DNA of 64,000 nucleotides from Sulfitobacter sp. EhC04 (GCF_001650875.1 NZ_LXYI01000011.1:97553-161552), one strand, 5' to 3'; counted from the stretch's first letter, positions 1 to 9,973 are shown. Program-made: numbers and translations. Notes: generated by a model from the sequence alone, not told the origin.

Positions 1-600
1 GTCCTCGATGTCGCGCTTGACCATCGAATATTCCTCCTGGATTGCATCCAGCTGCCCGGCAGCAACATAGGCCTGGACATCCTCGACCGAGGTATTGCTG
101 GCACCGATTGACCGGATCTTGCCCTGGGTCTTGAGCGCCTCCAGCGCCTCCATCGTCTCTTCGATGGGGGTGGTCGGGTCCTGCCAATGGGTGATGTAGT
201 GATCAATGCAATCCACCCCCAATCGCGTCAGGCTTTGCTCGACCTCGTAGACAATCGCGTCTTTGCCAAGGTAGCGGTGAACCGGTTTGCCCTCGTAATC
301 GAAGAAATGGTTGCCCTTTTGCGTGTGCCAGACAAGGCCGCATTTGGTGGCCAGCACCACCTTGTCGCGCCGCCCTTTCAGCGCCTTGCCGACGATCTCT
401 TCGGCCACCCCCTGGCCATAGGCCGGGGCGGTGTCGATCAGCGACACGCCTTCGTCGATGGATGCATGAATCGCCGCGATGGAGCGGTCAACATCGGTCC
501 CGCCCCACATCCATCCGCCAATTGCCCAGGTTCCCAGACCAATGGCGGAGGCCGAAATTCCGGAACCTCCGATGTCTCGCGTTAACATCTCATGCGACAT
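1..600 (-). CDS. Aldo/keto reductase (3' end beyond window)
   Basis: The first 200 residues of an aldo/keto reductase read from the ATG at 600 and run off the window edge. The N-terminal (beta/alpha)8 pattern is clear: GLGTWAIGGWMWGG, then LIDTAPAYG with the catalytic Asp and Tyr, the Lys in ATKCG, and the DHYITHWQDP strand. The start overlaps the end of the SorC-type regulator gene by 11 bp, so it is the last visible gene of the sugar-uptake operon. An NAD(P)H-dependent sugar or aldehyde reductase acting on the imported substrate is an inference from context. The substrate cannot be told from the sequence. Confidence 0.9.
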   Translation of the reverse strand, partial: MSHEMLTRDIGGSGISASAIGLGTWAIGGWMWGGTDVDRSIAAIHASIDEGVSLIDTAPAYGQGVAEEIVGKALKGRRDKVVLATKCGLVWHTQKGNHFFDYEGKPVHRYLGKDAIVYEVEQSLTRLGVDCIDHYITHWQDPTTPIEETMEALEALKTQGKIRSIGASNTSVEDVQAYVAAGQLDAIQEEYSMVKRDIED

Positions 601-1570
601 TCTGTTTCCCTTCCAGTTCTTTCAGGACCGATCCGGCGGTTTCTTCGTCAAGGATCAGTGAGTTCAAAAAGTTTCCGTTCAGCGCCGCCGTGATCGGCTG
701 GGCTTTTTGCTGTCCCGACGCCACCCCGATGACCCGCGCGCATTTGGGCAGTTCCTTGGGGGCCAGTGCGACAAGGCGCGAGTTCAGCGCATAGTTCGAC
801 ACCGCGCCGTCGCTGTGGATGAGATGGGCCAGAAACTCGCCCACAACCCCCATGCCGACCAGCATCTTGCGGTCCGCATCCGGCACCGGGTGAAGGTCGT
901 AATAGCTCGACCCTTCCGCCTCGATCGAGCCGACGCCGACAAGCGCCACATTTGCCCGCCGCGCGAGGTCAAAGACTTCGCGGATCGACGCCACCTCCAT
1001 CAGCATGTCGCGCTGCTCCCGGCTTTCGGCAAAGAGCGGCGCATGCAGCAGCATCGTCTTGCCGCCCAGACGCTCGGCCATGCGTGTCGCGAGATGGTTC
1101 ACGTCGGTGTAATACTTGCCCTGCACCCCGCCTGTCAGCGGCACCACGGTGACATCGACCCGGTGATCGGGGTCCAGATTTTCGACAACCGCGCTGACGG
1201 CCTTGCCGCCAGTGATTGCGATCACATCGCCGTCGCGCAGTGTTTCGTGCAACTGGCTGGCCGCCGCACGGCCAACCTGTTGCAACGTGGCCTTCGGGCT
1301 GCCCTGCACGAAGGGGGCAACCATGGCATCATCCAGGCTGGTCCTGTCGGTCAGCGCGCGTTCGATATCCATGAGCGCCTGGAACGGGCTTTCAATGTCG
1401 ATCCTGACCATCCCCATCTGGCGGCCCTGGGTGATCAGCCGGTTCACCTTGGAGGTGGACAGGTTGAGCGCCGCCGCGATCTCGGCCTGTTTCTGCCCTT
1501 CGATGAAATGCAGGGTCAGGACCGTGTGGATCTGCCGCACATGTTCGAAGTCATTGGATTTGTCTGCCAT
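590..1570 (-). CDS. SorC/DeoR-type sugar-binding transcriptional regulator
   Basis: A 326-residue regulator. An N-terminal helix-turn-helix (about residues 15-60, with KQAEIAAALNLSTSKVNRLI) is followed by a long sugar-phosphate-binding domain of the SorC family, which contains VIAITGGKAVSAVVENL and VVPLTGGVQGKYY. Family members bind a phosphorylated sugar and control the neighbouring catabolic or uptake operon. The gene lies 3 bp after the permease gene and overlaps the aldo/keto reductase start. It is therefore co-transcribed with the transporter and probably regulates it. The effector is unknown. Confidence 0.9.
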   Translation of the reverse strand: MADKSNDFEHVRQIHTVLTLHFIEGQKQAEIAAALNLSTSKVNRLITQGRQMGMVRIDIESPFQALMDIERALTDRTSLDDAMVAPFVQGSPKATLQQVGRAAASQLHETLRDGDVIAITGGKAVSAVVENLDPDHRVDVTVVPLTGGVQGKYYTDVNHLATRMAERLGGKTMLLHAPLFAESREQRDMLMEVASIREVFDLARRANVALVGVGSIEAEGSSYYDLHPVPDADRKMLVGMGVVGEFLAHLIHSDGAVSNYALNSRLVALAPKELPKCARVIGVASGQQKAQPITAALNGNFLNSLILDEETAGSVLKELEGKQNVA

Positions 1571-1573
1571 GAT

Positions 1574-2593
1574 CTACCTCCGACGCTTGTTGAGATAGTG
1601 GTCAATGGTCACAGCACTCAGCAGGATCGAGCCGCGGATGATGTCCTGCCAGTAGACCGACACATCAAGCAGGGCCAGCGAACTGGACACCAGCGACAGC
1701 AAGATGACTCCAAGAATGGCCCCCAGGATCGACCCCGAGCCTCCGTTCAGGCTGGCCCCGCCGATCACCGCCGCTGCGATGACCGTCAGTTCAAGGCCGA
1801 TCCCGAAGGTGGGCTGCGCCGATCCGAACCGCGCCATATAGATGATCCCGGCAATCCCGCAGAGCGTCGAGCACAGGGTTGTCGTCAGAAAGATGACCTT
1901 CTTGGTGCGAATGCCGGAATAGGCCGCCGCCTTTTCGTTGCTGCCTGTATAGAACACCTTGCGGAACATCGTCGTGCGCCGCAGCAGGAAATCGAAGGCG
2001 ATCACAAAGACAAGGAAGATGATGATCACGATCGGGACCGGGCCGATGGAACCCTGACCGATGAACTTGAACTCCGGGGGCAGGGTGAACAACCCAAGCG
2101 GCCGCCCGCCGGTGAACAGCAGACAGGCCCCGCGCGCGATCACCATGACCGCGAGCGACACAATGAAATGATGCAGCCCGACCTTGGTGACGAAAAACCC
2201 CTGGAACGCGCCGATCCCGGCACAAAGCGCGATGGCGATCCCCGAGGCGAGCCAGGGGTTTATGCCGTTCAGGAACAGCCATCCCGCGATCACCATGGCA
2301 AAGGCGGTGACAGAACCGACCGACAGGTCGATGCCGCCGGAAATCAACAGGATTGTCATGCCGATGACCAGAATACCGTCCACGGCAAAGGCCATCGACA
2401 TGGCCCGCATATTGGCCCAGCTCAAGAAATACGGCGAGGCAAATGACATGACGACAAAGAGCGCGAGGATGATCACGATCAGCCCGGTCTCGCGCATCTT
2501 CAGCAGCTTGCGCCAGAACGGGACGCCCTGCACCTTGCTCGCCTGTGTTTCAGCCAAACTTACGGCATTTTCCATTTTTCTCTCACTTGTCAA
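1574..2593 (-). CDS. Ribose-type ABC transporter permease
   Basis: A 339-residue inner-membrane permease of the RbsC/BPD_transp_2 family. It is hydrophobic throughout, with about 8-10 membrane segments. The family signature region reads [15 protein letters not shown] near residue 85, and the EAA-like loop follows [13 protein letters not shown] near residue 275. The start overlaps the ATPase stop by 4 bp (ATGA), which implies translational coupling. Together with the ATPase and the periplasmic protein it forms a CUT2-class importer for a monosaccharide or related polyol. The exact substrate is not evident. Confidence 0.93.
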   Translation of the reverse strand: MTSERKMENAVSLAETQASKVQGVPFWRKLLKMRETGLIVIILALFVVMSFASPYFLSWANMRAMSMAFAVDGILVIGMTILLISGGIDLSVGSVTAFAMVIAGWLFLNGINPWLASGIAIALCAGIGAFQGFFVTKVGLHHFIVSLAVMVIARGACLLFTGGRPLGLFTLPPEFKFIGQGSIGPVPIVIIIFLVFVIAFDFLLRRTTMFRKVFYTGSNEKAAAYSGIRTKKVIFLTTTLCSTLCGIAGIIYMARFGSAQPTFGIGLELTVIAAAVIGGASLNGGSGSILGAILGVILLSLVSSSLALLDVSVYWQDIIRGSILLSAVTIDHYLNKRRR

Positions 2594-4110
2594 AACGATA
2601 CTGCCTGCGCGTCCATGACCGAAGCCAGGCGCATGATGTTTTCTTCTGTCATGTCGTGGCCCGCGACTTCGCCGCTGATCCGGCCCTCGCGCACAACGAT
2701 GACCCGGTCACAAACGCCGATCAATTCGGGCAATTCGGACGAGATCACGATGATACCAACACCGCTGCGCGCAAGATCGCGCAGGATGCGATGAATTTCA
2801 GATTTCGCGCCCACATCGACGCCACGCGTCGGCTCATCCAGAAAGATCAGGCGCGGATTGACCGACAGCATCTTGGCCAGCGCCACCTTTTGCTGATTGC
2901 CGCCGGAAAGGGATGAGACAGGATCGGAGAGCGACCCACATTTGAGGTTCAGCTTGCGGCCAAGATCGCCGGCCTGGCTGATCTCGGAGGATGCCCTGAT
3001 CAGGCCAAGACGGTTCGCGACCTGATCGAGGTTCAACGCCGAGACATTCTCGGAGATCGGCAGATCGAGGAACAGGCCGTCGCCCTTTCTGTCTTCGGAC
3101 AGATAGACCATGCCCTTGGCGATGCTGTCCTGATAATTGCGCAGCGCCAGCTTTTCGCCCAGCAGCCAGACCTCCCCGGTCGCGGCCCCTTCAAGGCGGC
3201 AAATGCCCCTCGCAATTTCGCTGCGCCCGGCCCCGATCAGCCCCGCAATGCCAAGGATTTCCCCGCGCTTCAGGGCAAAGGACACATCCCGAATGCGGGG
3301 GCCTTCGTTGAGGTTCTTCACATCGAGGATGATCTCCTCGGAGGTCTCATCGGCAGATTGTTTTTCGGGGTAAAGCTTGTCGACAATCCGCCCCACCATG
3401 GCGTTGACCACATCGCCCGGCGTGATATCGGCCACATCACTGGTCACAATATGCTTGCCATCCCGAAACACTGACACGCGGTCGCAATTGTCGAGAATCT
3501 CGACCATGCGGTGCGAGATATAGATGATCGAAATCCCCTGATCCGCCAGTTCGCGCATGATCCGGAACAGCGTCTGCGCCTCGTTCTCGGTCAGGGCGGC
3601 GGTGGGTTCATCGAGGATCAGGATACGGCAATCCAGCGTCAGAGCCTTGGCAATCTCGACCAGTTGCTGGTTCGAAATCGACAGCTCGCGCAGCAGAACC
3701 GATGCGTCGATATCACTGAGCCGACGAAACACATTGGCCGCGTCCCGCTCCAGCTTTTCGTAATTCATCAACCAGGATCTGCTGACATTGGTTCTGGACA
3801 TAAAGATGTTCTCAGCGACGGAGACATCGGGGCAAAGCGCAATTTCCTGATGCACAAAACCGATGCCCAGCCGCTGCGCCTCGGTGGGCGATGAGATGGT
3901 GACCGGCGCGCCATCCAGAATGATCTCGCCGCTGTCAGGCTGTAAGATCCCGTCGATCACATTCATCAATGTGGATTTCCCGGCCCCGTTTTCGCCCGCC
4001 ACTGCGTGGATCTCGCCTTTGCGCAGTTCAAAATCCACACCACGCAGGGCTTTGACGGGGCCAAAGGACTTGCTGAGGTTCGAGATTTTGAGGATCACAT
4101 CGTCTTGCAT
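2590..4110 (-). CDS. Ribose-type ABC transporter ATP-binding protein
   Basis: A 506-residue protein with two fused nucleotide-binding domains, as in RbsA/MglA. The first domain has a Walker A GENGAGKS at residues 39-46, a degenerate signature LSISNQQ and a Walker [12 protein letters not shown]. The second has a degenerate Walker A (GLIGAGRSE), a canonical LSGGNQQ and [14 protein letters not shown]. This asymmetry is normal for CUT2 importers, in which one site is weak. It energises uptake with the adjacent permease and binding protein. About 90 bp separate it from the upstream binding-protein gene. Confidence 0.94.
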   Translation of the reverse strand: MQDDVILKISNLSKSFGPVKALRGVDFELRKGEIHAVAGENGAGKSTLMNVIDGILQPDSGEIILDGAPVTISSPTEAQRLGIGFVHQEIALCPDVSVAENIFMSRTNVSRSWLMNYEKLERDAANVFRRLSDIDASVLLRELSISNQQLVEIAKALTLDCRILILDEPTAALTENEAQTLFRIMRELADQGISIIYISHRMVEILDNCDRVSVFRDGKHIVTSDVADITPGDVVNAMVGRIVDKLYPEKQSADETSEEIILDVKNLNEGPRIRDVSFALKRGEILGIAGLIGAGRSEIARGICRLEGAATGEVWLLGEKLALRNYQDSIAKGMVYLSEDRKGDGLFLDLPISENVSALNLDQVANRLGLIRASSEISQAGDLGRKLNLKCGSLSDPVSSLSGGNQQKVALAKMLSVNPRLIFLDEPTRGVDVGAKSEIHRILRDLARSGVGIIVISSELPELIGVCDRVIVVREGRISGEVAGHDMTEENIMRLASVMDAQAVSF

Positions 4111-4202
4111 GGCAGTTCTCGGTTGACCGAAGGGTGTTTGAGATTGCGCAGCCTGGCTGGCCTTGTTGCCGGGCTACGCATGAGGTGCATGGTTCGGCCC
4201 GA

Positions 4203-5219
4203 TCAGGACGGATCGCGGCCTTCCATATAGACGTTCAGATCAAAGCTGTCGGCGTTCTCCTGCGTGATCACGGCAAACCCGTTGTCCATGAAGGGGATCT
4301 GCACGGGATTGAAACCGGAGGTTTTCCAGTCGTTGAACGGATCGAAGATTTCCGACCGGTTGGCCAGATGCACCGCCATGAAACCCATGAAGCCCTGCAC
4401 ACCCTGGTTCGGGTTCAGCGCCATATGGATGTTGCCGGCCCGGATGTGCTCCAGCGTTGTTGGTGTCACATCCGCGTGCATGATCAGGATATCGGATTCG
4501 GCTTCCAGCTTTGCCGCAACCGCACCTTCTGCCGATCCGGCCTCTGGGATCCATATTGCGGCGATATTCGGGTTCGCCTGGATGATCGAGGCCGTCGCAC
4601 GATAGGCCGCGTTGCTGTCCTGGTTGGTCGCCTGACGCCCGACCAGCTTCATGTCGGGATAGTTGGCTTCCATATAGTCGATCAGTGCGGTGACACGCAG
4701 GTCGTGGTTGGACTGCCCCGGATTTTCCAGCACGGCATATTCGGCGATGTCGCCAACCTGTGCCACGATTTCGTCGGCGGCAAACTTGGCTTCGGCCAGA
4801 TTGTCCGAGGTGATATAGGCCGTGCGCTCCGAATTGGGCGAATCCGCAGCAAAGGTCACAATCTCGGTGCCGCTGGAGATTGCCCGGTTGATCGGTTCGA
4901 TGAATGGATCGGACTGCATCGGGTGCAGCAGGATACCTGCCGGCGATTTGATCAGGTCCTGTTCAAACGAAGCGATCTGCTTGGTGATGTCGTAGTCGGG
5001 CGTGCCCGAGAACACGGTGTCACATCCAAAGGCCGCAGCGGCCTGTTTGAAGCCCTGATAGACCGGCACCCAATAGGGGTGACCCGATACCATGACATTC
5101 ATGATGTATGTTTCTCCGGGCTCACACATGATCCCTTCGGCGGTGGCTGTGGTCGCACCCGCAAGGCTTGCAGCCATCACGGTTGAGGCGATGAACCCCT
5201 TCAGAGTCGTAATTTTCAT
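4203..5219 (-). CDS. Periplasmic sugar-binding protein of ribose-type ABC importer
   Basis: A 338-residue substrate-binding protein (Peripla_BP_4 type) with a signal peptide (MKITTLKGFIASTVMAASLA, cleavage likely after ATA near residue 27). The mature part has the two-lobe pattern of RbsB-like proteins, including YIMNVMVSGHPYWVPVYQGF and a repeat of Rossmann-like strands. I chose the ATG at 5219 because GGGAGGA lies 6-7 bases before it; an in-frame ATG at 5225 would abut that sequence. It is the first gene of the operon, as is usual for the most abundant component. The ligand is unknown. Confidence 0.92.
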   Translation of the reverse strand: MKITTLKGFIASTVMAASLAGATTATAEGIMCEPGETYIMNVMVSGHPYWVPVYQGFKQAAAAFGCDTVFSGTPDYDITKQIASFEQDLIKSPAGILLHPMQSDPFIEPINRAISSGTEIVTFAADSPNSERTAYITSDNLAEAKFAADEIVAQVGDIAEYAVLENPGQSNHDLRVTALIDYMEANYPDMKLVGRQATNQDSNAAYRATASIIQANPNIAAIWIPEAGSAEGAVAAKLEAESDILIMHADVTPTTLEHIRAGNIHMALNPNQGVQGFMGFMAVHLANRSEIFDPFNDWKTSGFNPVQIPFMDNGFAVITQENADSFDLNVYMEGRDPS

Positions 5220-5552
5220 GAGCATCCTCCCTAGCTCTATCGCGTGGCCGTCCGACTGCTATCCTCCATGATCACAGCCGGAATGACAGAAATTTCACGC
5301 AATGGTTTTTTCTGCGCCTCCGAACATCAGGGCGAATCTGTCGCCGGTCAACACGGTATCAAATTTTTCCCATGTACTGAAATAAATCCCAAACCCGAGG
5401 GTTTTCTGCATGCGCAAGGTGACATGATGGGCGTCCTTGCAGCGTCGGAATTAAAGGGTGTGTTTCAGTTTCAGCAGGTCAGCCACGCATCGGTTCGGGA
5501 AAGCCCGAACTGATGTGTAATTCCTGGACTTCTATTCGAACGGGGGCGCTGG
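5220..5552. other. Intergenic region upstream of the sugar-uptake operon
   Basis: No convincing gene is seen here. This is where the promoter and SorC-type operator of the minus-strand transport operon would have to lie. It also follows the 3' end of the minus-strand efflux gene. Short open frames exist but lack a ribosome site and coding character. No palindrome stands out strongly enough to be called an operator. Confidence 0.4.
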
Positions 5553-6788
5553 TCAGCGCGGCGTCAGTCCCAGCGCCTTTTCGCGGCGGATGACCACCAT
5601 GATCGCCCCCAGGCCAGCGATGGCCGTGGCCATCATCAGCAGCAGCAGCGGGTAGGCGCCGGTTTCAGGCGTCAGCAACATGCCCGCCAGAACCGCAAGC
5701 GCCGATCCACCGCCGATCATGATTGCGCCGCCCAGGCCCGATGCGGTGCCGGCCAGGTGGGGCCGGACCGACAGCATCCCCGCCGTGGCATTGGGGATAC
5801 ACAGCCCGTTGCCCAGGCCGACCAATGTCATCATCCCGAAAAAGGTCAGCGCAGTGCCAAAGCCGGACAGGAAGATCAGCAGCGAAACGGAGCCGCCGAT
5901 GGCATTGGCCATACAGCCCCAGAGCACCATCGCGTTCACGCCGAAACGGGTGGCGAAAAGACCGGTCAGGAAGTTGCCTGCAAAATAGCCGACAGCCGGA
6001 GAGCCGAAATAGATTCCCAGCCAGAACGGGTCCAACCCGAAGACTGTGGAGCCGACAAAAGGTGCGCCGCCAAGATAGGCAAAGAAGGCACCCGAACAGA
6101 ACCCGGCGGCCAGCGCATAGCCCCAGAAGCGGGGGGAGCGGAGCAATTCAGGATATTCGCGAAACTGCGCGATCATGGATTTGCCGGAGGCCTGCACTGT
6201 CTCGCCCATGTCTGCAATCACCAGGGCAAGGCTCGCGCCGCCGATGGCGAACATCGCCCAGAAGGTCACGTGCCAGTCGAAATACTGCTGGATCGCGCCG
6301 CCCACGGCGGGGGCGATCATCGGGACCAACGCCATGCCCATTGTCACATAGCCGATCATCGACGCCGATTGATCTTGCGAATAGAGATCGCGGATCACTG
6401 CCCGGCTCAGGACCATGGCTGTCGCGATCACCGCCTGTGCGATGCGAAACAGCAGGAATATCGCGGCATTGGGGGCGAAAATGCAGCCAAGCGTGGCAAG
6501 CATGAACAGCACCAGAGCCCAGATCATCACCTGCCGCCGACCGAGGTTGTCTGAAATCGGGCCGATGAACAGCTGCAATACCGCCGAACACAACAGATAC
6601 AGCGGCACCGACAGTTGCATCACCGCATAGGATGTGCCGAAATAGTCAGCCATCTGGGGCAGGCTCGGCAGGAAGATATTCATCGCCAGCGCCGACAGGC
6701 CGGCCAGCACAATCAAGGTCAGGATGTATGGCGGTGTGCTGCGGTCCAGGAATCGGATCACGGGCGCGGTGGGCTGAATGTCTTTCAT
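5553..6788 (-). CDS. Bcr/CflA-family multidrug efflux MFS transporter
   Basis: A 411-residue major facilitator protein with 12 predicted membrane segments. The first half carries the drug:H+ antiporter-1 pattern, including SLPQMADYFGTS after TM1 and the GPISDNLGRRQV loop between TM2 and TM3, which is the motif A of the family. Length and arrangement match Bcr/CflA (bicyclomycin/chloramphenicol/sulfonamide resistance) proteins. Many members have unknown physiological substrates. The start at 6788 faces pccB across a 171-bp divergent region full of TTTGCAAA-like sites, so the two may share control. Confidence 0.88.
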   Translation of the reverse strand: MKDIQPTAPVIRFLDRSTPPYILTLIVLAGLSALAMNIFLPSLPQMADYFGTSYAVMQLSVPLYLLCSAVLQLFIGPISDNLGRRQVMIWALVLFMLATLGCIFAPNAAIFLLFRIAQAVIATAMVLSRAVIRDLYSQDQSASMIGYVTMGMALVPMIAPAVGGAIQQYFDWHVTFWAMFAIGGASLALVIADMGETVQASGKSMIAQFREYPELLRSPRFWGYALAAGFCSGAFFAYLGGAPFVGSTVFGLDPFWLGIYFGSPAVGYFAGNFLTGLFATRFGVNAMVLWGCMANAIGGSVSLLIFLSGFGTALTFFGMMTLVGLGNGLCIPNATAGMLSVRPHLAGTASGLGGAIMIGGGSALAVLAGMLLTPETGAYPLLLLMMATAIAGLGAIMVVIRREKALGLTPR

Positions 6789-6887
6789 GCAAATGCAATT
6801 AGTCCGAGGGCGGAAAATTGTCCATGCCCGTTTGGCGCTTTGCTAATTCGCAATTTGCAAATGCAATAATGCATAGAGTTTGCAAAT
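6787..6887. promoter_or_regulatory. Cluster of TTTGCAAA boxes (probable PccR/ScfR operator)
   Basis: Two perfect TTTGCAAA palindromes lie at 6854-6861 and 6879-6886. Related half-sites are TTTGCTAA at 6839-6846, TTCGCAA at 6847-6853 and TGCAAATGCAA next to the efflux start at 6789-6799. The short-chain fatty acyl-CoA regulator PccR of Rhodobacter sphaeroides is known to act through TTTGCAAA motifs at its pccB promoter. The same control is inferred here. No pccR gene is adjacent, unlike the usual divergent arrangement. Confidence 0.65.
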
Positions 6888-6959
6888 ATTCAGAAAGATG
6901 CTTTCATCTTGGGCCCTCACAAGAATACTATGGCGCAAACCAGCATTGGGGGACCTTCC

Positions 6960-8492
6960 ATGAAAGATATTCTCGAACAGCTCGAAGTGCGCCGCGCCGA
7001 TGCCCGTCTGGGCGGCGGTCAGGCCCGGATCGACGCGCAGCACGGACGCGGCAAACTGACCGCGCGCGAGCGGATTGATCTGCTTCTGGACGAGGGGTCA
7101 TTCGAAGAGTTCGACATGTTCGTGGCGCACCGCTGCACCGATTTCGGCATGGAGAAGCAGCGCCCGGCAGGCGACGGCGTGGTCACAGGCTGGGGGACGA
7201 TCAATGGCCGCCTGGTCTATGTCTTCAGTCAGGATTTCACCGTCTTTGGCGGGTCGCTGTCAGAAACCCATGCGCAGAAGATCTGCAAGATTCAGGACAT
7301 GGCAATCCAGAACGGCGCGCCGGTCATCGGCATCAACGATTCCGGCGGCGCGCGCATTCAGGAAGGTGTTGCCAGCCTTGCCGGTTATGCCGAAGTGTTC
7401 CAGCGCAACATCGAAGCCTCGGGCGTGATCCCGCAGATTAGCGTCATCATGGGCCCCTGTGCGGGCGGGGCGGTCTATTCCCCCGCGATGACCGACTTCA
7501 TCTTCATGGTCAAGGACACCTCCTATATGTTCGTGACCGGCCCCGACGTGGTGAAAACCGTGACCAACGAACAGGTCACCGCAGAAGAGTTGGGTGGTGC
7601 CATCACCCACACGCGCAAATCCTCCGTTGCTGATGCGGCATTTGACAATGATGTGGAGGCGCTGGCAGAGGTGCGCCGCCTGGTGGATTTCCTGCCTGCC
7701 AACAACCGCGAAAAACCACCCGTCCGCCCGTTCTTTGATGATCCGGGCCGGATCGAGGCATCGCTTGACACGCTGGTGCCCACCAACGCCAACACCCCCT
7801 ATGACATGAAGGAACTGATCTTCAAGCTGGGGGACGAGGGCGATTTTTACGAAATTCAGGAGGATTTCGCCAAGAACATCATCACCGGCTTCATGCGCAT
7901 CGAGGGGCGCACGGTGGGCGTTGTCGCCAACCAGCCGATGGTGCTGGCAGGGTGCCTCGACATCGACTCATCACGCAAGGCCGCGCGGTTCGTGCGGTTC
8001 TGCGACTGCTTCGAGATCCCGATCCTGACGCTGGTGGACGTCCCCGGCTTCCTGCCCGGCACCTCACAGGAATTTGGCGGGGTGATCAAACACGGTGCCA
8101 AGCTCCTGTTCGCCTATGGGCAGGCGACGGTGCCGATGGTCACGGTGATCACCCGCAAGGCCTATGGCGGGGCCTATGACGTGATGGCGTCCAAGCATCT
8201 GCGGTCCGATTTCAACTATGCCTGGCCCACGGCGGAGGTTGCGGTGATGGGTGCCAAGGGTGCGACCGAGATCATCCATCGCGCGGACCTGAAAGACCCC
8301 GAGAAGATCGCCCAGCACACGAAGGATTACGAGGACCGTTTCGCCAACCCCTTTGTCGCCGCTGAGCGCGGGTTCATTGACGAGGTGATCATGCCCCATT
8401 CCACCCGCAAACGGGTGGCGCGCGCCTTTGCGTCGCTGCGCAACAAGAAGGTCGTGACGCCCTGGAAGAAGCACGACAACATTCCGTTGTGA
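6960..8492 (+). CDS. pccB: Propionyl-CoA carboxylase beta subunit
   Basis: The carboxyltransferase subunit transfers the carboxyl group from biotin to propionyl-CoA to give (S)-methylmalonyl-CoA. The 510-residue protein aligns in character with PccB: an early [20 protein letters not shown], the acyl-CoA oxyanion region [14 protein letters not shown], and the second half with [14 protein letters not shown] and [15 protein letters not shown] chose the ATG at 6960, preceded by GGGGGAC, over upstream in-frame starts because family members begin with [13 protein letters not shown] sequence. It is the first gene of the propionate block and is likely induced by propionyl-CoA through the upstream boxes. 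Confidence 0.97.
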   Translation: MKDILEQLEVRRADARLGGGQARIDAQHGRGKLTARERIDLLLDEGSFEEFDMFVAHRCTDFGMEKQRPAGDGVVTGWGTINGRLVYVFSQDFTVFGGSLSETHAQKICKIQDMAIQNGAPVIGINDSGGARIQEGVASLAGYAEVFQRNIEASGVIPQISVIMGPCAGGAVYSPAMTDFIFMVKDTSYMFVTGPDVVKTVTNEQVTAEELGGAITHTRKSSVADAAFDNDVEALAEVRRLVDFLPANNREKPPVRPFFDDPGRIEASLDTLVPTNANTPYDMKELIFKLGDEGDFYEIQEDFAKNIITGFMRIEGRTVGVVANQPMVLAGCLDIDSSRKAARFVRFCDCFEIPILTLVDVPGFLPGTSQEFGGVIKHGAKLLFAYGQATVPMVTVITRKAYGGAYDVMASKHLRSDFNYAWPTAEVAVMGAKGATEIIHRADLKDPEKIAQHTKDYEDRFANPFVAAERGFIDEVIMPHSTRKRVARAFASLRNKKVVTPWKKHDNIPL

Positions 8493-8831
8493 GGGGGCAA
8501 AGGGTGCGCGAATATCCGATCAGGTCGGAGACAAAAATGTATTTGGCGTCGACGTCGAATAGCGAGCGGATAGCAGTATGATCTCTCCCTTCGAGTCCCG
8601 GCGATCCGTAGATCCATCCATTGCCTGCGAAGGCACGGAACAAGGCCGCTTGTGGCCGCCGTGCCCATCGTCTGCCCACCCCTTGGGCAGGCGATTGATC
8701 GACACCTGCGCCTCCAGGACAACGCGCACTTGCGCATCCGAGATAAAGTGCCAGAAAACCGATGTTGGATCGCCTCCCCTGGGCAGTCGATCGGCACGGC
8801 GCGCGGTGCATTGGGTTGAAGGCTGGGTGTT
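8493..8831. other. Intergenic region between pccB and cupin gene
   Basis: No supported gene. Around 8742-8775 the string ATAAAGTGCCAG followed by a TGGATCGCC-like segment resembles part of the R2 repeat found at 40931, 48579 and 58874. A diverged remnant of that family is possible. The rest shows GC-rich sequence with no clear terminator after pccB. Confidence 0.35.
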
Positions 8832-9227
8832 ATGACACTTTGGAAGAATCAATCCTTCACCATCTCCCACGCGGACTCCGGCACCTTCGAAGGCGCCGGA
8901 CTGCGCCCGTTCTTTGAATACCGCGATCTTGGCATCAAATCCGCCACCACCGCCAAATATGGCGCGCATGTGATCCGTGCGGTGCCGGGCATGGAATCCC
9001 CCGGCACCTGGCATTCCCACGACCTGGATTTCCAGATGGTCTATGTCACCAAGGGCTGGGTTGTCTTTGAATACGAAGGGCAGGGCGAACACATCCTGCG
9101 CGCCGGGTCCTGTGTGCTGCAACCGCCGGGCATTACCCACCGCGAGGTCCGCCATTCCGACGACATGGAACTGATCGAGATCATCTCGCCCGCCGATTTC
9201 TCCACGGCAGAGGAGGCGGCACCATGA
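8832..9227 (+). CDS. Cupin-domain protein
   Basis: A 131-residue single-domain cupin. The two metal-binding cupin motifs are visible as GTWHSHDLDFQMVYVTKGWVV (about residues 58-78, with HxH and a downstream Glu/Gln position) and GSCVLQPPGITHREV (about 91-105). Small cupins of this type may be sugar- or acid-binding, isomerases or dioxygenases, so no reaction is assigned. The gene ends in a 4-bp ATGA overlap with the next gene, so the two are coupled. Its placement between pccB and pccA is probably incidental, although it may share the transcript. Confidence 0.85.
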   Translation: MTLWKNQSFTISHADSGTFEGAGLRPFFEYRDLGIKSATTAKYGAHVIRAVPGMESPGTWHSHDLDFQMVYVTKGWVVFEYEGQGEHILRAGSCVLQPPGITHREVRHSDDMELIEIISPADFSTAEEAAP

Positions 9228-9604
9228 GAACCGCCGCCCTGGCCCTGTTGCTGGCCGCCACGCCCGCGCTGGCGCTTGATGTGCCGTCTGGCCAGCCGGT
9301 GACCCTGCAGGAGGTACTGGTGGACTCCGTCGGGCCGCAGACCTGGCTGCGCTTTCGCCTGATCGCACCCGCGATTGCCCGCGACACGGGTGAAATCGAC
9401 TATCAGACAGCCGCCGGTGACATGATGCATCTGTGCCAGGAACTGGCACTGCCCTACATCAGCGAATACGATCTGACCGGTGATGTCATCGTCATCTCAC
9501 TGGCCGATCGCGAGACCGAATTTGGCGTCGCAGACCCTGAGGTGACTCAGTTTTTCGAGGCATTTCACGTAGAGAATGACCTCTGCATTTGGGAGAGTTT
9601 GTGA
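9224..9604 (+). CDS. DUF6497-type secreted protein
   Basis: A 126-residue exported protein with an N-terminal signal peptide (MRTAALALLLAATPALA, cleavage near residue 17). The remainder carries the pattern of the DUF6497 family common in Rhodobacteraceae, including TWLRFRLIAPAIAR and a C-terminal CIWESL; two cysteines (near residues 71 and 122) could pair in the periplasm. No function is known. Translation is coupled to the upstream cupin gene by the overlapping ATGA. Confidence 0.8.
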   Translation: MRTAALALLLAATPALALDVPSGQPVTLQEVLVDSVGPQTWLRFRLIAPAIARDTGEIDYQTAAGDMMHLCQELALPYISEYDLTGDVIVISLADRETEFGVADPEVTQFFEAFHVENDLCIWESL

Positions 9605-9818
9605 TGCGGCCACCATATATTGCGGCTCGGGGCGGGGCTTTGCCGATTTCTGATGCTTTGGAGTCACATACGTGCCGATTGACGCGGCCCCCGTATCATT
9701 GGACATTCCTTTGCCGTAATCTGCGCTCAAGGAATACCCAGGTATCCCTTACCTCTGAACCGGGGCGTGCGAGGCATGTAGCAGTGCCGCGCCCCATCAA
9801 CAATGACAGGAGACTTAG

Positions 9819-9965
9819 ATGTCCAAGAGCATCAAACTCATCGCAGCCTTCGGCTTCATCGCCGCAATTTCGGCCTGCACCAGCGGCCAGACCGACGAAG
9901 AATACGTTGTCGTCGATCCCGAGCCCATCTCGGTTGAGCCGACATACACAGGCAAATACAAGTAA
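9819..9965 (+). CDS. Small lipoprotein (48 aa)
   Basis: A short gene with a good AGGAGA ribosome site eight bases before the ATG. The 48-residue product has a lysine-containing N-terminus, a hydrophobic stretch (LIAAFGFIAAISAC) and a lipobox cysteine at residue 20, then an acidic, proline-containing tail ending TYTGKYK. It should be a lipid-anchored envelope peptide with a mature part of only 29 residues. A strong hairpin follows the stop. No function is recognised. Confidence 0.7.
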   Translation: MSKSIKLIAAFGFIAAISACTSGQTDEEYVVVDPEPISVEPTYTGKYK

Positions 9966-9973
9966 GCCTTCCC

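Noticed and set aside
707..2446. Long plus-strand open frame opposite the regulator and permease genes
   Set aside because: It is antisense to two well-supported genes, its product is low-complexity (His, Arg, Gln, Asp-rich), and such frames are expected in GC-rich DNA.
8520..9449. Minus-strand frame across the cupin and DUF6497 genes
   Set aside because: It overlaps two coupled genes with clear features, and its translation is arginine- and glycine-rich shadow sequence.
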